64,000 nt of DNA from Vanessa cardui (Eukaryota > Arthropoda > Insecta > Lepidoptera > Nymphalidae): NCBI RefSeq assembly GCF_905220365.1, contig NC_061126.1, positions 15,004,001 through 15,068,000 on the forward strand, given 5' to 3'. The translations under genes and the position numbers were made by a program. The notes under the pieces are model-generated. The model was not told the DNA's origin. It worked only from the letters and a program-made list of their open reading frames with translations, and ran no database searches. Within the stretch, counting starts at the first letter, position 1. Each line of letters begins with the position of its first letter. This document shows, piece by piece, positions 31,541 through 43,721 of this stretch.

Positions 31541-34500
31541 GTAATACCTTTATTTTAACAGTCGTGACACTTCAAGCTTCCTCCTTTTTGATATATGACA
31601 TCATAATATATTTTTTTTTCTCAATGAAATACTGCAAGGTTAATGTACTTATCTTAAGTAATATGGATATGACATACCTACATAAGTAATAAATGCCCTG
31701 CATACCTACCTGTCTGTTTTGAGATTTATTACCTTTAGTTTTTTTGCACGCTTAGATGTATTTATAAAACATAAGTCACGAGGAGACTTATTGATTGCGG
31801 ATCCTTTGAAGTTCTCGATTTTTATATAAAGGTACAGTTTAATGATACTTCTGGGCTTCAAGGCCTTGGTATTGTTTATCCACCACACTACTCCCATAGG
31901 GATTGAAAAAACATGATGAATTATAATCTCAAGCTAGGTTCGTTAAAATTAAATTTTCCTCAGATTTAAACCCGAAACCTTCAGGTCATGATATGTTTTC
32001 CTTACCACTGGACCGTAAGCTATAAACACAGGTCGGGTTGAATACGAAAAATTTATTCAAATTTAGATTTATAAGTGGAATTTTCCATAACAATTGCTGT
32101 CGACAGGTGTGCAAATAAATCTTGGAGTTTTATCGTTACCGCTGAGCTGGACCAGTCCAGGTAATAATTTCAATCCGCACCACCGTCGGAACTTCAAAAC
32201 GGCCAAACTTAAAGCCATTATCTTATAATGTCTAGCCGTTTGGCTCACGGGACCAAATAAGAAGATATCAATTATGAGCTATTGGAGTAAAGTTGAAAGT
32301 AAAGTAACTGCTTCTTTATATCCCATGGTGACTCATTCTTTATGAAACTAGCTTGGAGCTCTATTACCACGTTCAAACCTTGGAGCTACCTATCTTAATT
32401 ACCATGGTAGTAGAGAGTGCAGTACACCAGGGACCCAAAGCCAATGGAAACCTCTAGGGACGAAATCATCAAACTTGGTTTTCGATAGGTAAATAATCTA
32501 AATCTTTGTTATACGTTAAATCCACGTAGAAACTGGAATCTGGGTCCTGGCTTAATCAATGCAACGCTGTACCGGTTGCTTGTCAACATATTCACGCCAC
32601 TGAATCTAACATGAAAACATCATCATCAAAAACTTGACAAAACCGAAGTCCAGCAGTGGGATATTAACATGATGAAACTTAGCATAAAAAAAAAATATTG
32701 TTGGTGATCGGCTAATATTTACGTGTTGCCTGGGCTATTGGAGTAGAAATCTCTTCTTCAATAGCCTAGTGGCAACAACTAGGTAAGACTCAAGGTAAAG
32801 ATCCCTTGTAATAGCAATAAAAAATAATAAAAGCAATAAGGCAGGAAGTCCTAATTAAAATTTCGTTATAAAGTCTATTTCGGATCCTTATTCCTTTGCT
32901 CCATTCAATTGTGCCTTTTGAAACTAAATCGCAAGTTTTAACGAATTACTATTACAATAAGGTATTGAGAATGAAAGTCGGGATTCAAATTCAATTAAAT
33001 CTGATGGAATGTCGAGAATTGGAGCGTGGAATAGCGTGGATAAGACTCATCTTTTTACTATTAATTTTTTTCTAAATTATAGAGATGTATTTTTTTTTAA
33101 ATAGTTGATTAAAATAAGGATCTGCATTTTTGTTAGTACACTATTTTCTAAATGTTCAGAACTAGCGTTAGTAACACTTTACCCTATTCTACCCCCTAAC
33201 TTGATATAAATCTTTCATGAAAAAAATCATTGAAGAAAAGTTCATAGTGTATTTATATCTACATATGTATGTGTATTGTACATCTGAGTACACAGTACTC
33301 TTAATTTAAACCAGGATGAAGCCTTAAGTTTTAACCGAACAAGATATTTATGCAGATATAAGGAAGTAAGTCAATAAAAATGAAACAAAACAACAGTTTC
33401 TTCTTTATCCGTCGGACAAATCGTTTCTGATCTTCGCAGACCACACCCAGACCAGACGTAACGAACAGGAACGGCTTTGCGGAACTAGTTACGTGTCGTG
33501 TCCATACGTAACAGATTCGAATACGTTAACAAAAACTCGTACAAACTTGATTGTAAATACATACGAGTATGTCATAATGACGGTATCGCGCTAATATATC
33601 GAATAAAGATTGATATCACATTGGAAAAATAAGTATGTATAATTAATAAAAGAGTTGTAGATAATAAAGATTAAAAATCTAAATACATAAATGTAATTAT
33701 TAAGACGATGGATGACACACACACTTAAAGAAACGATCGCTTTAAAAGTAACTCATTTTTGTGAGATCTTAAGCCAGAAGTATTTCCGTATCTCAAGTAA
33801 TTTTTATTACGACTATCAGTAAGAATGCATAATGCTTTTGCACTGAATAAATGAAATATAATTATAAGCAGAAGCAGTACATAAAATAGAGGATCCGTCT
33901 TATTCTATCGTGGACAAGCAAAAACTTTAAGACTGGTCGATTTGCGGGCGTCAGGTGAGACGTTCGTTTTCATCCTAACTTGTATTATGCTAATCAACAG
34001 CTCTGACTTTTCGAATAGAATAAATTTTAATTTCTTAGCTGCGTCCCCGTTGAGAAGTAACTTTTTCTTGAATGGACCTTCCTGATTAATTTTCGAGGCC
34101 CATTTTCATTAAGCATAGCAAGTTTAATTAACAATAACGTCTGATATCGTGACTTCTCTTATTTTAATTAAAATAGGCTCATCTTTTTCATCTAATGTAA
34201 TTTAATTAATGGAAATGATTTACTTCGTTGCCAGTCCTTCTTCGGACCGGTAGTTTTAATTAATTTATATTTTATAATGACAAACATAACTACACGTAAG
34301 ACCCTATTTAATTAAAGTATATTTTAATTATATCAGAATTATCATTACGTTCTTTTTATTGATTTAATAAAAATAGACTTTGATCAATAAGTCATCTCAC
34401 TTCCATTCAATTCTAAATGGTTTAGTAATTGAATTTTAAATTTCGAATGATGTTTTTTTTTAAGAATTTAAATTTACTTTTGCACCTTTATTTATATCAT

Positions 34501-35157
34501 AAAGCAGAACATTTTGCATCCGTGCATATGCTAATCCTATGTATTAATAATTCAGTTTAAACAATTTAACTTTTTTTATAAAATCGCGTGAATCTTCAAC
34601 AACTGCATAATTAAGAAAGTTGTTGACAAAAAAAATATGATAAGCAAATTAAATAATGATATTATATAATTACAATTTTCTGTAACAAATTTTGCTTTCT
34701 CTCAACGCAATTACTTCCGACAATAAAACTATCAGTTCTGGTTATAATATAGATACTCGGATATGATTAAACAGCTCAACATAAGCCTAAGAAATTATTT
34801 ACTTTACGTAATAATATTATATAGGTACACCGCGTGACTTATTATATTATCAAGATTACATTGATTCAACCATTTCATATTTTACTTGCCATATCTTAAA
34901 TTACATAATGAATCTATCTTTCAAAATAATATCAAACTAAAATAGAAATAGATAAATTTTAAAAGATAATTTTACAAAATAATGATCAGTGGCCTCAATT
35001 GTCAATAGGATTGACGATAAAATAAATGCTCTATTCGTCTCCTCACGACATTCAATAAATTGTGTTTAATGAATCATAGTACCTTTTAATTTATATCCTA
35101 TTATAAATGTGCCATCGTTATTTCTTATAATATAAATTATAATTAATAATAATAACA
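31541..35157. other. 3.6-kb repeat-poor stretch, no gene seen
   Basis: The longest stretch without recognised mobile elements. It includes GC-balanced patches at 33405-33545 and 33930-34250. The latter is rich in homeodomain-type TTAATTAA/AATTAA cores (34048-34320). A 63-codon minus frame at 31706-31897 is not supported. AAACTTGACAAAACCGAAGT and CCAGCAGTGGGATATTAACA near 32625-32665 resemble a LINE/SINE end. Confidence 0.5.
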
Positions 35158-35332
35158 ATAAATGTTGGACAACATGACATACATTACTCTGATCCTGTAA
35201 CTAAAGCACTTTTGTTATGGAAAATCAAAAGTAATTAAACCTACCACAAACACCCAGACTTAAGACATCTTAGAAATTTAATGAACTTTTTCTACCTAAG
35301 AATCGATTCCTGGACCACGGAGCTCGTCATTT
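35158..35332 (-). repeat. S2 SINE, internally deleted
   Basis: ATGTTGGACAACATGACATA, TTTTGTTATGGAAAATCAAA, CCACAAACACCCAGACTTAA and GGACCACGGAGCTCGTC. The box B region and part of the head are missing. Confidence 0.78.
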
Positions 35333-35584
35333 ATTAAATTTTATATTTAATATACATGTAAATATCTGTGAGCTACATATGTGGCACTCAAAGAGCCTGA
35401 GTGACGCTATTTATTTTTTATTTATTTATTTTAAGGACCACTAGTAGCTACTACATGTTTTAATGACAAATGTAAAACAATTATGTGAAAATAGCTAACA
35501 TGTGAAGCTTTTTAAAGTAGCCACAACAATTACAATATCTGTTTCAAAAATACATTATTAACGCTATACACGAAAGGTTTAAAC

Positions 35585-35770
35585 TCAAATCAAATCAAAA
35601 TAAACTTTATTCAAGTAGGCTTTTACAAGCACTTTTGAATTGTCATTTTACAATTAAGTGAAGCTACCACCGGTTCGGAAAGTAGATTCTACCGAGACGA
35701 ACCGACAAGAAACTCAGTAGTTACTATTTTTTTTATAAAATAAATAGACATATCCTAGGCTCCGTAACGG
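35585..35770 (-). mobile_element. L1 LINE 3' end
   Basis: CAAAATAAACTTTATTCAAG, TAGGCTTTTACAAGCACTTT, CTACCACCGGTTCGGAAAGT and ACGAACCGACAAGAAACTC, the inverted L1 3'UTR. 5'-truncated and non-coding. Confidence 0.8.
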
Positions 35771-36763
35771 GATGATTTCGACAAACCTTATATTGTTTTC
35801 ATGATATAATAAAATATTCGAATTGATACATCAATTAGACGCAGGTCAAAATAAACAGCTTGTTTACATATTTAAAAATGTTAAAACTTTGAAATTTAAA
35901 TTTAAATGACATTTAATAATGCGAGATTACGTCACGCATATGAGTTATCGAGGATGCACCGACTCGTTAATAATACATCGGATTACATAAAAAGCGAACT
36001 TTGTAAATTTCAATATGTGGTATGATATTATCATACATCGGCTTTCTCTTCAACCTCTGACCCAAACGTGTAGAAATTCACGCAACTGTTTCTGACGAAA
36101 TATAAATTTCACAATAAAACAATATATTCGAGCATAAATTGCACCGTATTTCCTCTTTCTAATTTATTTTTTTCGTGGTCAAAGGTTGTGGTTTAGTTTA
36201 TTTCTTACATAAACATCTTACGAGATATATAAATTAATTTATATCGAATTGCAAGAACATCACTAGTGTTGAAATGTTCTTTTTTTAAATTCGAATTATT
36301 CTGTTGTATTTATTATCCAATAATGGTTTACTAATTCTTTATAACGGAAGTTGCACACTTGACCATTATCTAGAAATAAAAAAACAAGATGACGACATAG
36401 CTCTACATTCTTTTATAATTAATAACTATTAAAAGTTGTTTGAAATCAGCTTGTCTATATTGAATAGCTTCATAAATATATTTTTTTATCAAATAACTAA
36501 GCTTATTGACGCTAAAGAAGTAAAATAAACAGCCTTTATTAGTCTGTATGCAACTTATATCACGGCCGGAAATCAATAGACGGTTTTAAATTAATTTCTT
36601 ATAGTGACAGTTAAGATATAGAACTCATTTCAACTTATAGACTTCCTTGATTTTATAGGTAATGTGACCAAATTAAAATATACGTTATCGGAGTAGGAAT
36701 ACCTTAGAAGCTATTTTCAACCATCCTTAACAAGATTAAATCATATCGTTATTGTCAAGAGAA
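35771..36763. other. No gene seen
   Basis: AT-rich. A short GC-balanced patch, CACGGCCGGAAATCAATAGA at about 36561, matches no repeat family here. Confidence 0.5.
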
Positions 36764-36865
36764 CATAAAAGCACAAACAACAATAACAGCCTGTAAATTT
36801 GCCACTGCTGGAATAAGGCCTCCTCTCCCTTTGAGGAGTTTTGGGACATATTCCATAAAAGCACA
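36764..36865 (-). repeat. 5'-truncated S1 SINE with 12-bp target-site duplication
   Basis: Only the 3' ~78 bp of S1 are inserted (AACAATAACAGCCTGTAAAT through TTTGAGGAGTTTTGGGACATATTC). They are flanked by CATAAAAGCACA at 36764-36775 and 36854-36865. The direct repeat shows the truncation happened at insertion, as in target-primed reverse transcription by a LINE. Confidence 0.92.
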
Positions 36866-38706
36866 TAGAGCCCTAATCATATTAACTCTAAGTAGGAGGA
36901 AGGAAAGAGGAAGTTATGGGTGGAAACGAGTTTAAGAAATAGCTATCACCGGTTCGAAAATATGTAGTCGCTTACGCTTTTTAACTAATATTTTAACCGC
37001 AAACGATTGTAATCCATCTCCAACTCGAACCAACACACCATACGGAACCCACTATATATCATTGTATGTGTCTGCACTGTCCTCAATACTCGTATTAATT
37101 TAAGCATTATTTGAAATTAGGGCGACACCCGTTGCGGTTAACTCTGCCATGGGCTGCGGTAGAATAATGCAACTTCGCTATGAAACACTCCAAATAGATA
37201 CAACACTATAACTCATATCAACTAAGCAGCCTGGTCATAAACACGAAGATTATGAATCAGCTCACGCACACATTGATAATAGTTATTAAATTAACAAGCA
37301 GGTTGCCTGGCATGTAACAGTCACACCCGGGAATTGGACAGGCGTCGATAGTTTGTGGCAACACAAATACCAGCCACTTATATATAGCCCACAAATACAG
37401 CCTGGGAAATTAACTCGTTGAACTCATGACCTTTAGAAAACAATTTCAATACAGTTTCCTAAGCACTTAAAATTGTATCGGTATAATTAAATTATTTCAG
37501 AATAAGGTTGAAGCAGAAATTTCATACAGTTTCGAAACAAAACATATAACTAAATATAATTATTATATTTGTTAAAATGTATCAACATATTCATCAACGT
37601 CGTAAATATCAAATTTAATTAACTTGTTTTGAATGATGTATTACTGGCATGGCATTTAGTCACAGTTCCGATTCTTAACGGCCAACTGCACAGGAGATGC
37701 ACAGATTATCATTTGAATGTCTCACCGCATGAACCAGAAGATGTTGCACAGATGACCTTTCGAATCTCTCACCGCACGTACATATACTCTCCTCATAATC
37801 TAGCCAAACAATAGACCCACTATAGAAACAAATTTGAATGCTTCTACTAAAATATAAACGCCTATAAAAATGTATAGTTTATTTATATAAAAAAAATGAT
37901 AGGTTTTCTTTTATTTGTATAATTTTTTTTTTATTTCTGTTTCTCGCATATAGCACTGATGCTAGTAATGGAAGCACGAGACTACCTGTTATAGTTTTCT
38001 TTTTATAACATACTAGGAGATTTTCAACGTTAAATTACGTTAATTTTCCTCTTAAATTATTAAGAAGAAAATTAATAAACTAATTATAGGTCTTTATAAC
38101 ATGATATCATGGTTATCAACGCTATAGTGTAAGAGGGAAATTAATAAAGTTGATATTGTTTAACACATGAACCTATATCTTTGAATTCCTATTCCTTGAA
38201 GTCATTATAGGAATTATCTGTTGTATTGTGATTTTTAAAGTTTTAACAGATCTGATGTAATGTTTATTAACTTAATAAATTAATAAAGTTTTGTACATGA
38301 ATAAAAAATAATGTTATATTTACCTTAAAAAAGTTAGTAAGGTAATTTGTCATCTACTTAAAACATCTGCTTGTTATCGTCCGTTGTACATTTAGAGTTT
38401 TGTTTTATCTGTATCATCAAGTTTCCCGCGAAAACTTCTTGAAAATAAAAAAAAGTTGTAACATGATTAACGAGCGCACGGCCAAAGAAACAGATTATAA
38501 ATCTTCGTGAAATCGAGAAGGCCTTTCACTACGGATTGTTTTTATAATCTTTATCAACTCGAAGAAGTTATGGCTTTGTCAAAACCGTTTTTTTTTTTTA
38601 ATTACGTTATAAGCTTTGGAACTAAGCGGAAGTGAAAATTAATCATTGTTGTCATATCCCAACATTGCAATTAAAAAATGTATAATTTGTAAAAACAAGT
38701 AAGTAA
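36866..38706. other. No gene seen; contains a two-copy tandem duplication
   Basis: 37698-37729 and 37745-37776 are diverged copies (32 bp each, period 47) sharing TGCACAGAT and TCTCACCGCA. A 61-codon frame spans them, but the period is not a multiple of three and no motif is visible. Elsewhere AT-rich. Confidence 0.5.
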
Positions 38707-38775
38707 AGTAACAGCCTGTAAATTTCCCACTGCTGGGCTAATGGCCTCCTCTTCCCTTAAGGAGAAGACTTGTGT
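38707..38775 (-). repeat. S1 SINE, 5'-truncated
   Basis: GTAACAGCCTGTAAATTTCC, CACTGCTGGGCTAATGGCCT and CCTCTTCCCTTAAGGAGAAG, then unrelated sequence. It has the AAAGTAAAG-type tail variant. Confidence 0.8.
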
Positions 38776-38874
38776 GTGAATAACATGTTAATAAAATAAT
38801 AATAAACTAATGTACTGTACCGTTAAAGATAAGCTCTCCAAGGAGGCATTATTATATAAAAGTAAAATTAAAGT

Positions 38875-39162
38875 AAAGTAACAGCCTGCAAATTCTTTCG
38901 GCCTTCTCTTCCATTAAGAAGGAGGTTTCGAACATTTTTCACCACGCTGTTCCAATGCGGGTTGGTGGAATGCAAATGTGGCAGAATTTCAATGAAATTA
39001 GACACATGCAGGTTTCCTCACGATGTTTTCCTTCACCGCCGAGCACGAGACGAATTATAAACACAAATTAAGCACATACATATATAGTACTACTTGCCTG
39101 GGTTTGAACCCGCAATCATCGGTTAAGATGCACGCGTTCTAACCACTGGGCCATCTGGGCTC
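38875..39162 (-). repeat. S1 SINE, near full length, AAAGT-tail variant
   Basis: The tail AAAGTAAAGTAACAGCCTGC is followed by the full body and an intact head: GGTTTGAACCCGCAATCATC (box B) and TAACCACTGGGCCATCTGGG (box A). A short deletion removes the CCACTGCTGGGC segment. It lies about 100 bp from the truncated copy at 38.7 kb in the same orientation. Confidence 0.88.
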
Positions 39163-39461
39163 TCAATGTATAGTTTAATTATAATTAAAACGTAGTTAGA
39201 ATATAAATCAAGTTTCTTTATATTTTACTTATGTACATAAAAAACTATGAGTCAGCTGAGATGAAAATGTTAAAATAACTATTAAACACCGGGTCACGTC
39301 CGCACAAACTTACAATTGCCTAGACTTATACTCTGTTGTGAATTGCCGGTAACAAATTCCTGACTTTATTGTTATCTTATTATAATAAAAATAATTTATT
39401 CATTGTCCTCATGTTCTTTTTTATGTTATATATATGGTAAATAGGCCATATATAGATACAT
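39163..39461. other. No gene seen
   Basis: AT-rich spacer. Nothing recognised. Confidence 0.5.
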
Positions 39462-39585
39462 ACTTTCTTGTCGGTTCTTCTCGGTAGAATCTACATTCCG
39501 AGTTGGTAGGTACACTAAATGTAATTTGTTAAATGACGATTTATAAGTGCTTGCAAAATCCTACTTGAATAATGTTTATTTCTAA
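39462..39585 (+). mobile_element. L1 LINE 3' end
   Basis: TACTTTCTTGTCGGTTCTTC, TCGGTAGAATCTACATTCCG, GCTTGCAAAATCCTACTTGA and ATAATGTTTATTTC. 5'-truncated. Confidence 0.75.
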
Positions 39586-39772
39586 TTTTTACCAAAGCAC
39601 CTTAAGTAAAGTAATATGTGGTGTACCGTGTGCCTGTAGTTCCCCTTGCTCACTCGCTGTCGAAGTGTTTGTCGACGCATTGTCTCGACAAACTTAATAA
39701 TTTTTATATAAAATGACCGCAACAGTAAGTCAATTTAGTGTAACTTATAAAACGCATCTTAACATTTTTTGT

Positions 39773-39775
<3 letters not shown>

Positions 39776-39819
<44 letters not shown>

Positions 39820-39849
39820 ACACACACATACACAAACACACACACACAA
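39776..39849. repeat. (AC)n microsatellite
   Basis: About 74 bp of AC repeats interrupted by single changes (ACCACAC near 39819, ATACACAAAC near 39828). Confidence 0.95.
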
Positions 39850-40400
39850 GAGTTAGTAAGTGAAGCAATAATATAAAGTAGAAAATAGTATTTTAGTAAA
39901 AGCCACACAGAAATCTGAAATTATTAAAAAATATATTTTATATAAGTATTTTATATTTATATGATTTAAAAAAGTCTTACTGTGCATACTATAACTTCCA
40001 AGACGAAGCGACGAAACTGTAATAATGTACATTACTGTAATGTAATAATATACATTACAGCTCGTAATCGTGATTGATTTATTCTCTACAAATAATATTA
40101 ATTACACCCTTAATTTAAATAGACAGATAAAATATGTAAAAATGATTACAATTATAATGGACTACAATTTTTTATGTGTTGCGTGTTTACAGTTAAATAT
40201 ATCGTTAATAAATTCACTAATAAAAAAAATTTAAAATATTTACATGACATAATTATGCTGTTGTAAAACTGAATACTAATTTTATATTTAATTTCTGTTT
40301 CAGATATAAAAGCACAACTGTTGGTAAGTAAATATAAATGTATTAAATATTTTATATCTAAGTAAGCTTACAAGTCAAATAAGGAAACTACATATATATT
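39850..40400. other. No gene seen
   Basis: AT-rich. The motif TAATGTACATTACTGTAATG near 40023-40060 is locally self-complementary. Confidence 0.5.
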
Positions 40401-41714
40401 ATAAAAATTTTAACAAAAAGAAAAACCGACTTCAAACAAAACACTATTTTAAAACAAATGAATATGCACGAAAAAGTAATAAAAATAATTGCGTATTCAA
40501 CATATTTTTTAGAGTCTTCCTAAGTTAAATGAAATGAAAAATATTAGACTACTTAAAAGTCGATCTACGATTATATAATGTAGTTATAGTTATTGGTATA
40601 TTTGGAGCCGGTGTCAGCCACGGCGCCTTTGCCCCAACAATCAAAAGAAAGAAGCGATACGAGCTCCTTGATTGATCCAGTATATTATTGTGTAAAAGGT
40701 AATTTGTTAAAAAACATATTTGTTAAAGTATTCTCGTATTGTTTTTTGATAGATATACTGTAGGGTTTTATTGGCTGACACCGACTCCAAATATAACAAT
40801 AATTATAACTACATGATATAATCGTTAATCGACTTCTGTAAAAGACTAACTATATTTCGTACATCATATGACATCACATCACATACACAAAATTTGATTA
40901 AAGATAGTAAGAAATTCTGCCCCATATCGCACCCTAACTGCGAGCCGTATAGGAGTTCCATCACTACATAGTATAAAACAAAGTCGCTTTCTCTGTCCCT
41001 ATATCTTTAAATCTACGCAACGGATTTTGATGCGGTTTTTTTTAAAAGATAGTGTGATTCAAGGGGAAGGTTTGTGTATATAATACATGAACAATATAGT
41101 AAAGAAACACTGATAATTTTAGAAGTTTGCGATGTGATGTCGTAAATAAACAAATTCTGTAGTATATTTAGTATCAGTATTGTACCCGTGCGAAGCCGGG
41201 GTGGGTAGCTAGTTGATTATAATATTCGACTATGATAATTACATAAATATAACCACATTACGGAAGGTGACTCAAATATCCAAATAACCTATAAATAAAA
41301 GATTCGACTGAGTATCGCTAACGTGCTCCTCAGAATTGTTCCGTTCCCTGCCGTTCCGTTACTTTGTCATGGATCCTGTGCTCAGAACCTTACCAAACTT
41401 TCACCAAATTACCCTTGAAGTATATATTTTATAATAAAAAAAGAATTATCAAAATTGGTTAACGTGATTTTCAGTAATTCACCTATTTGTCGCGCATATA
41501 CATAATGCAAATTTAAGACTTATGTCGTTTTCATATGGATACCATCATCGGAAAAAATTAAAAAAAAAATGTGACCCCACGGGAAGCACTACCTTTCAAA
41601 CAAAAACAAAATTATCAAAATCGGTCCACCCAGTGAAAAGTTATGAGGTAACAAACATAAAAAAAAAAATACAGACGAATTGATAACCTCCTCCTTTTGG
41701 AAGTCGGTTGAAAA
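40401..41714 (-). mobile_element. F foldback/composite element, copy B, with nested Helitron
   Basis: The reverse complement of copy A. It begins with the GAAAAACCGACTTCAAAC arm, continues through the foldback loop, the GCGAGCCGTATAGG block and the nested H, and ends GGAGGAGGTT/AACCGACTTCC (written inverted) near 41711. The second foldback arm is shortened to about 57 bp and joined directly to GACTAACTATATTTCG, so ~370 bp present in copy A are missing. Long stretches look identical to copy A, so both amplified recently. Confidence 0.82.
40961..41212 (+). mobile_element. H Helitron-like element, intact ends, nested in F copy B
   Basis: The cleanest copy. A precedes TCACTACATAGTATAAAACA and T follows the terminal CTAG at 41209-41212. 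CCCGTGCGAAGCCGGGGTGG forms the 3' hairpin region. Length is 252 bp with no ORF. Removing it would leave GGAGTTCCA joined to TTGATTATAA, the presumed empty site in F. Confidence 0.85.
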
Positions 41715-42069
41715 GATCAACTTTCATGTATCAAAAGATAAATATCAGAGGAGACACATTGGTGTCTCCTACAACCATACAACTAAACACAAAATTAGCA
41801 CAATTATCTAACAACGGAATATTGTATTACTAATTCGTATTAATTACTCATCAATAATTTTCGTTAATCAGAACATGATACTATAAATGGGAAAGTAGCT
41901 CTCTCTGTCTGGTTGTCAGCTCATCGTGACAACCAATTCGAGTGAAATTTCAAGCATATATAGTTTTAGACTTGGATAAGCCTAAACATATTGGATTAAC
42001 TTGGAATTTGCGGAAAAATTAAATTAAATGAGGGTGGAGTCGTGAGGAGTTAATAGAGTGATTATAATT
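41715..42069. other. No gene seen
   Basis: Moderately AT-rich. GGAGACACATTGGTGTCTCC at about 41750-41769 is a 20-bp palindrome. No other feature. Confidence 0.5.
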
Positions 42070-42287
42070 ATAGTAATAACCTATAAATTTCTTACTACGA
42101 GGCTAAGGCCTCCTCCTCTTTGAGGTGTAATTAGGAGCATATTCCACCAATGATTTCCTTCATCGACGAACTCGATATGAAATATAAACACATATTTAGC
42201 ACATGAAATTCAGTGGTGCTTGCCCGGGTTTGAACTCGCAATCATCGGTTAAGATGTACGCCGCCTAACCACAGAGCTATCTCGGCT
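42070..42287 (-). repeat. S1 SINE, internally deleted
   Basis: AATAACCTATAAATTTCTTA, GGCTAAGGCCTCCTCCTCTT and GAGCATATTCCACC, then a jump to TGATTTCCTTCATCGACGAA. After that the head: GGTTTGAACTCGCAATCATC and TAACCACAGAGCTATCTCGG. Confidence 0.82.
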
Positions 42288-42939
42288 CAATATGATTATA
42301 ATAGAACAAAATCGATATAGACTACTAACAACCTATAGGGTAGGTCCATATCTACTATAATAAATGTATATATTCGTTATTAAATAATAGAAATGTTATA
42401 CTTGATACCCAGAGTTATTTCGTAAATAATATACTGGTTGAAGCTCCGATTCTCATACATATATCACGAATAATAGATGTTGACTCACTTACGTGCTTAC
42501 TTTGTAAAAACTTCTCATTTCACTTGTGACATTTTAAGTCGTTATTTTGATACATTACATCGCGTATCATTAAAATGATAATTATTATTATTGCAATTGT
42601 CGCATTTCACTTTCTGACATCTCACGATTCTCATCTGTTTTTACAGAATACTATACTCAACGTTGATGATTACGAAAGCGGTTTTGCTCTTTTATTAAAT
42701 GCGAAATTTAAAATATATATGATTTTTTAACATTGTGCGTATTATATACGTATTACGTATTTGTGTGATACTCTCTATATAAGCAATAACCCTCATCCAG
42801 ACAGCTGTTCTGCCCAATATTATAACTAAAATGCATTAAGCCAGCAATTGCACAAGGTCAATCACCTTTCAGAACATAGTCGCTATATATTGATTGGTGT
42901 AGGTTTTAGTGGCAGCGCATCTTTGATCCCAGGCCCGGA
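42288..42939. other. No gene seen
   Basis: AT-rich up to about 42890. The last 50 bp (AGGTTTTAGTGGCAGCGCAT) begin a GC-balanced zone. Confidence 0.45.
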
Positions 42940-43330
42940 AGCGAGGTGTGCGACCCACTTAGATTAGCTCATATGTCTTATTAAGTTGAGTTCAGGCCAC
43001 ATCGGAAACTATCGACCCTCCGGCGCCGGCGGCCGTCGGAAATCAAACTAATCGATTTTCATTTCGCCGACAGGAAATTAAATCCTTTGAGAGTCGTTCC
43101 CGATAACGGATTTCAGCTAAGCACGACACGTGTTCCAACATTCGAGCATTTGATCCGAAACGTGAAAATTTAAATATCATCGGAACCTTTATTAAATTTG
43201 TCGTGAATCTAAAACGAGGGATTTACGTCGAATTAATTTTCATATTTATTTCTCCATTCGTAAAATCTCGTCTGCGTCGCTTATCAGCTTTGTAATTTAA
43301 TACTTTTTCTCCAAATTTATCCGTTCAAAT
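42940..43330. promoter_or_regulatory. Repeat-free GC-rich block, candidate regulatory element
   Basis: About 390 bp with higher GC than its flanks and no repeat match. Visible motifs are CCGGCGCCGG in a GC cluster at 43018-43035, ACTAATCGATTTTCATTTCG near 43048, an E-box in GACACGTGTTCC near 43127, and AATCGAATTAATTTTC-like homeodomain cores near 43228. It has stop codons in all frames. A conserved non-coding element is the most natural reading, but that is inference. Confidence 0.25.
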
Positions 43331-43721
43331 GACATTTCAATAGATAAGGGATCGCTTTAAAGGTATCTTCCTCAATTGCAAATTTAGTAAATACTAACAA
43401 GCATCAGTACACAGTACAGTGGTACAGTTATGGTAATATATGGAAACCTTCAAATTTGATTATTTTAAAATATTGTATTTCTCAGAAGGAAAAGAAAATA
43501 GCAAGTGACAAAGCTACTCCTTTGAACTACTTTAACTTTGACTCGTGCGAAATTTATATAAATATTTCATAAAGATTTAAACCAGAGGACAAACTAAATC
43601 TATTTCTCCAAGAGCAGCATTAAAAGATTGCATTAAACCTGATAAATCGTATTCATTTAGGAATCACAGTAAATTATATTGAGCATTATGCCGTCGAATA
43701 AATGTGCAGAAGTTATATCGT
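43331..43721. other. No gene seen
   Basis: AT-rich spacer. Nothing recognised. Confidence 0.5.

Noticed and set aside
39776..39849. (AC)n tract as a possible functional Z-DNA element
   Set aside because: Dinucleotide microsatellites of this length are ordinary in insect genomes and nothing nearby suggests a function.
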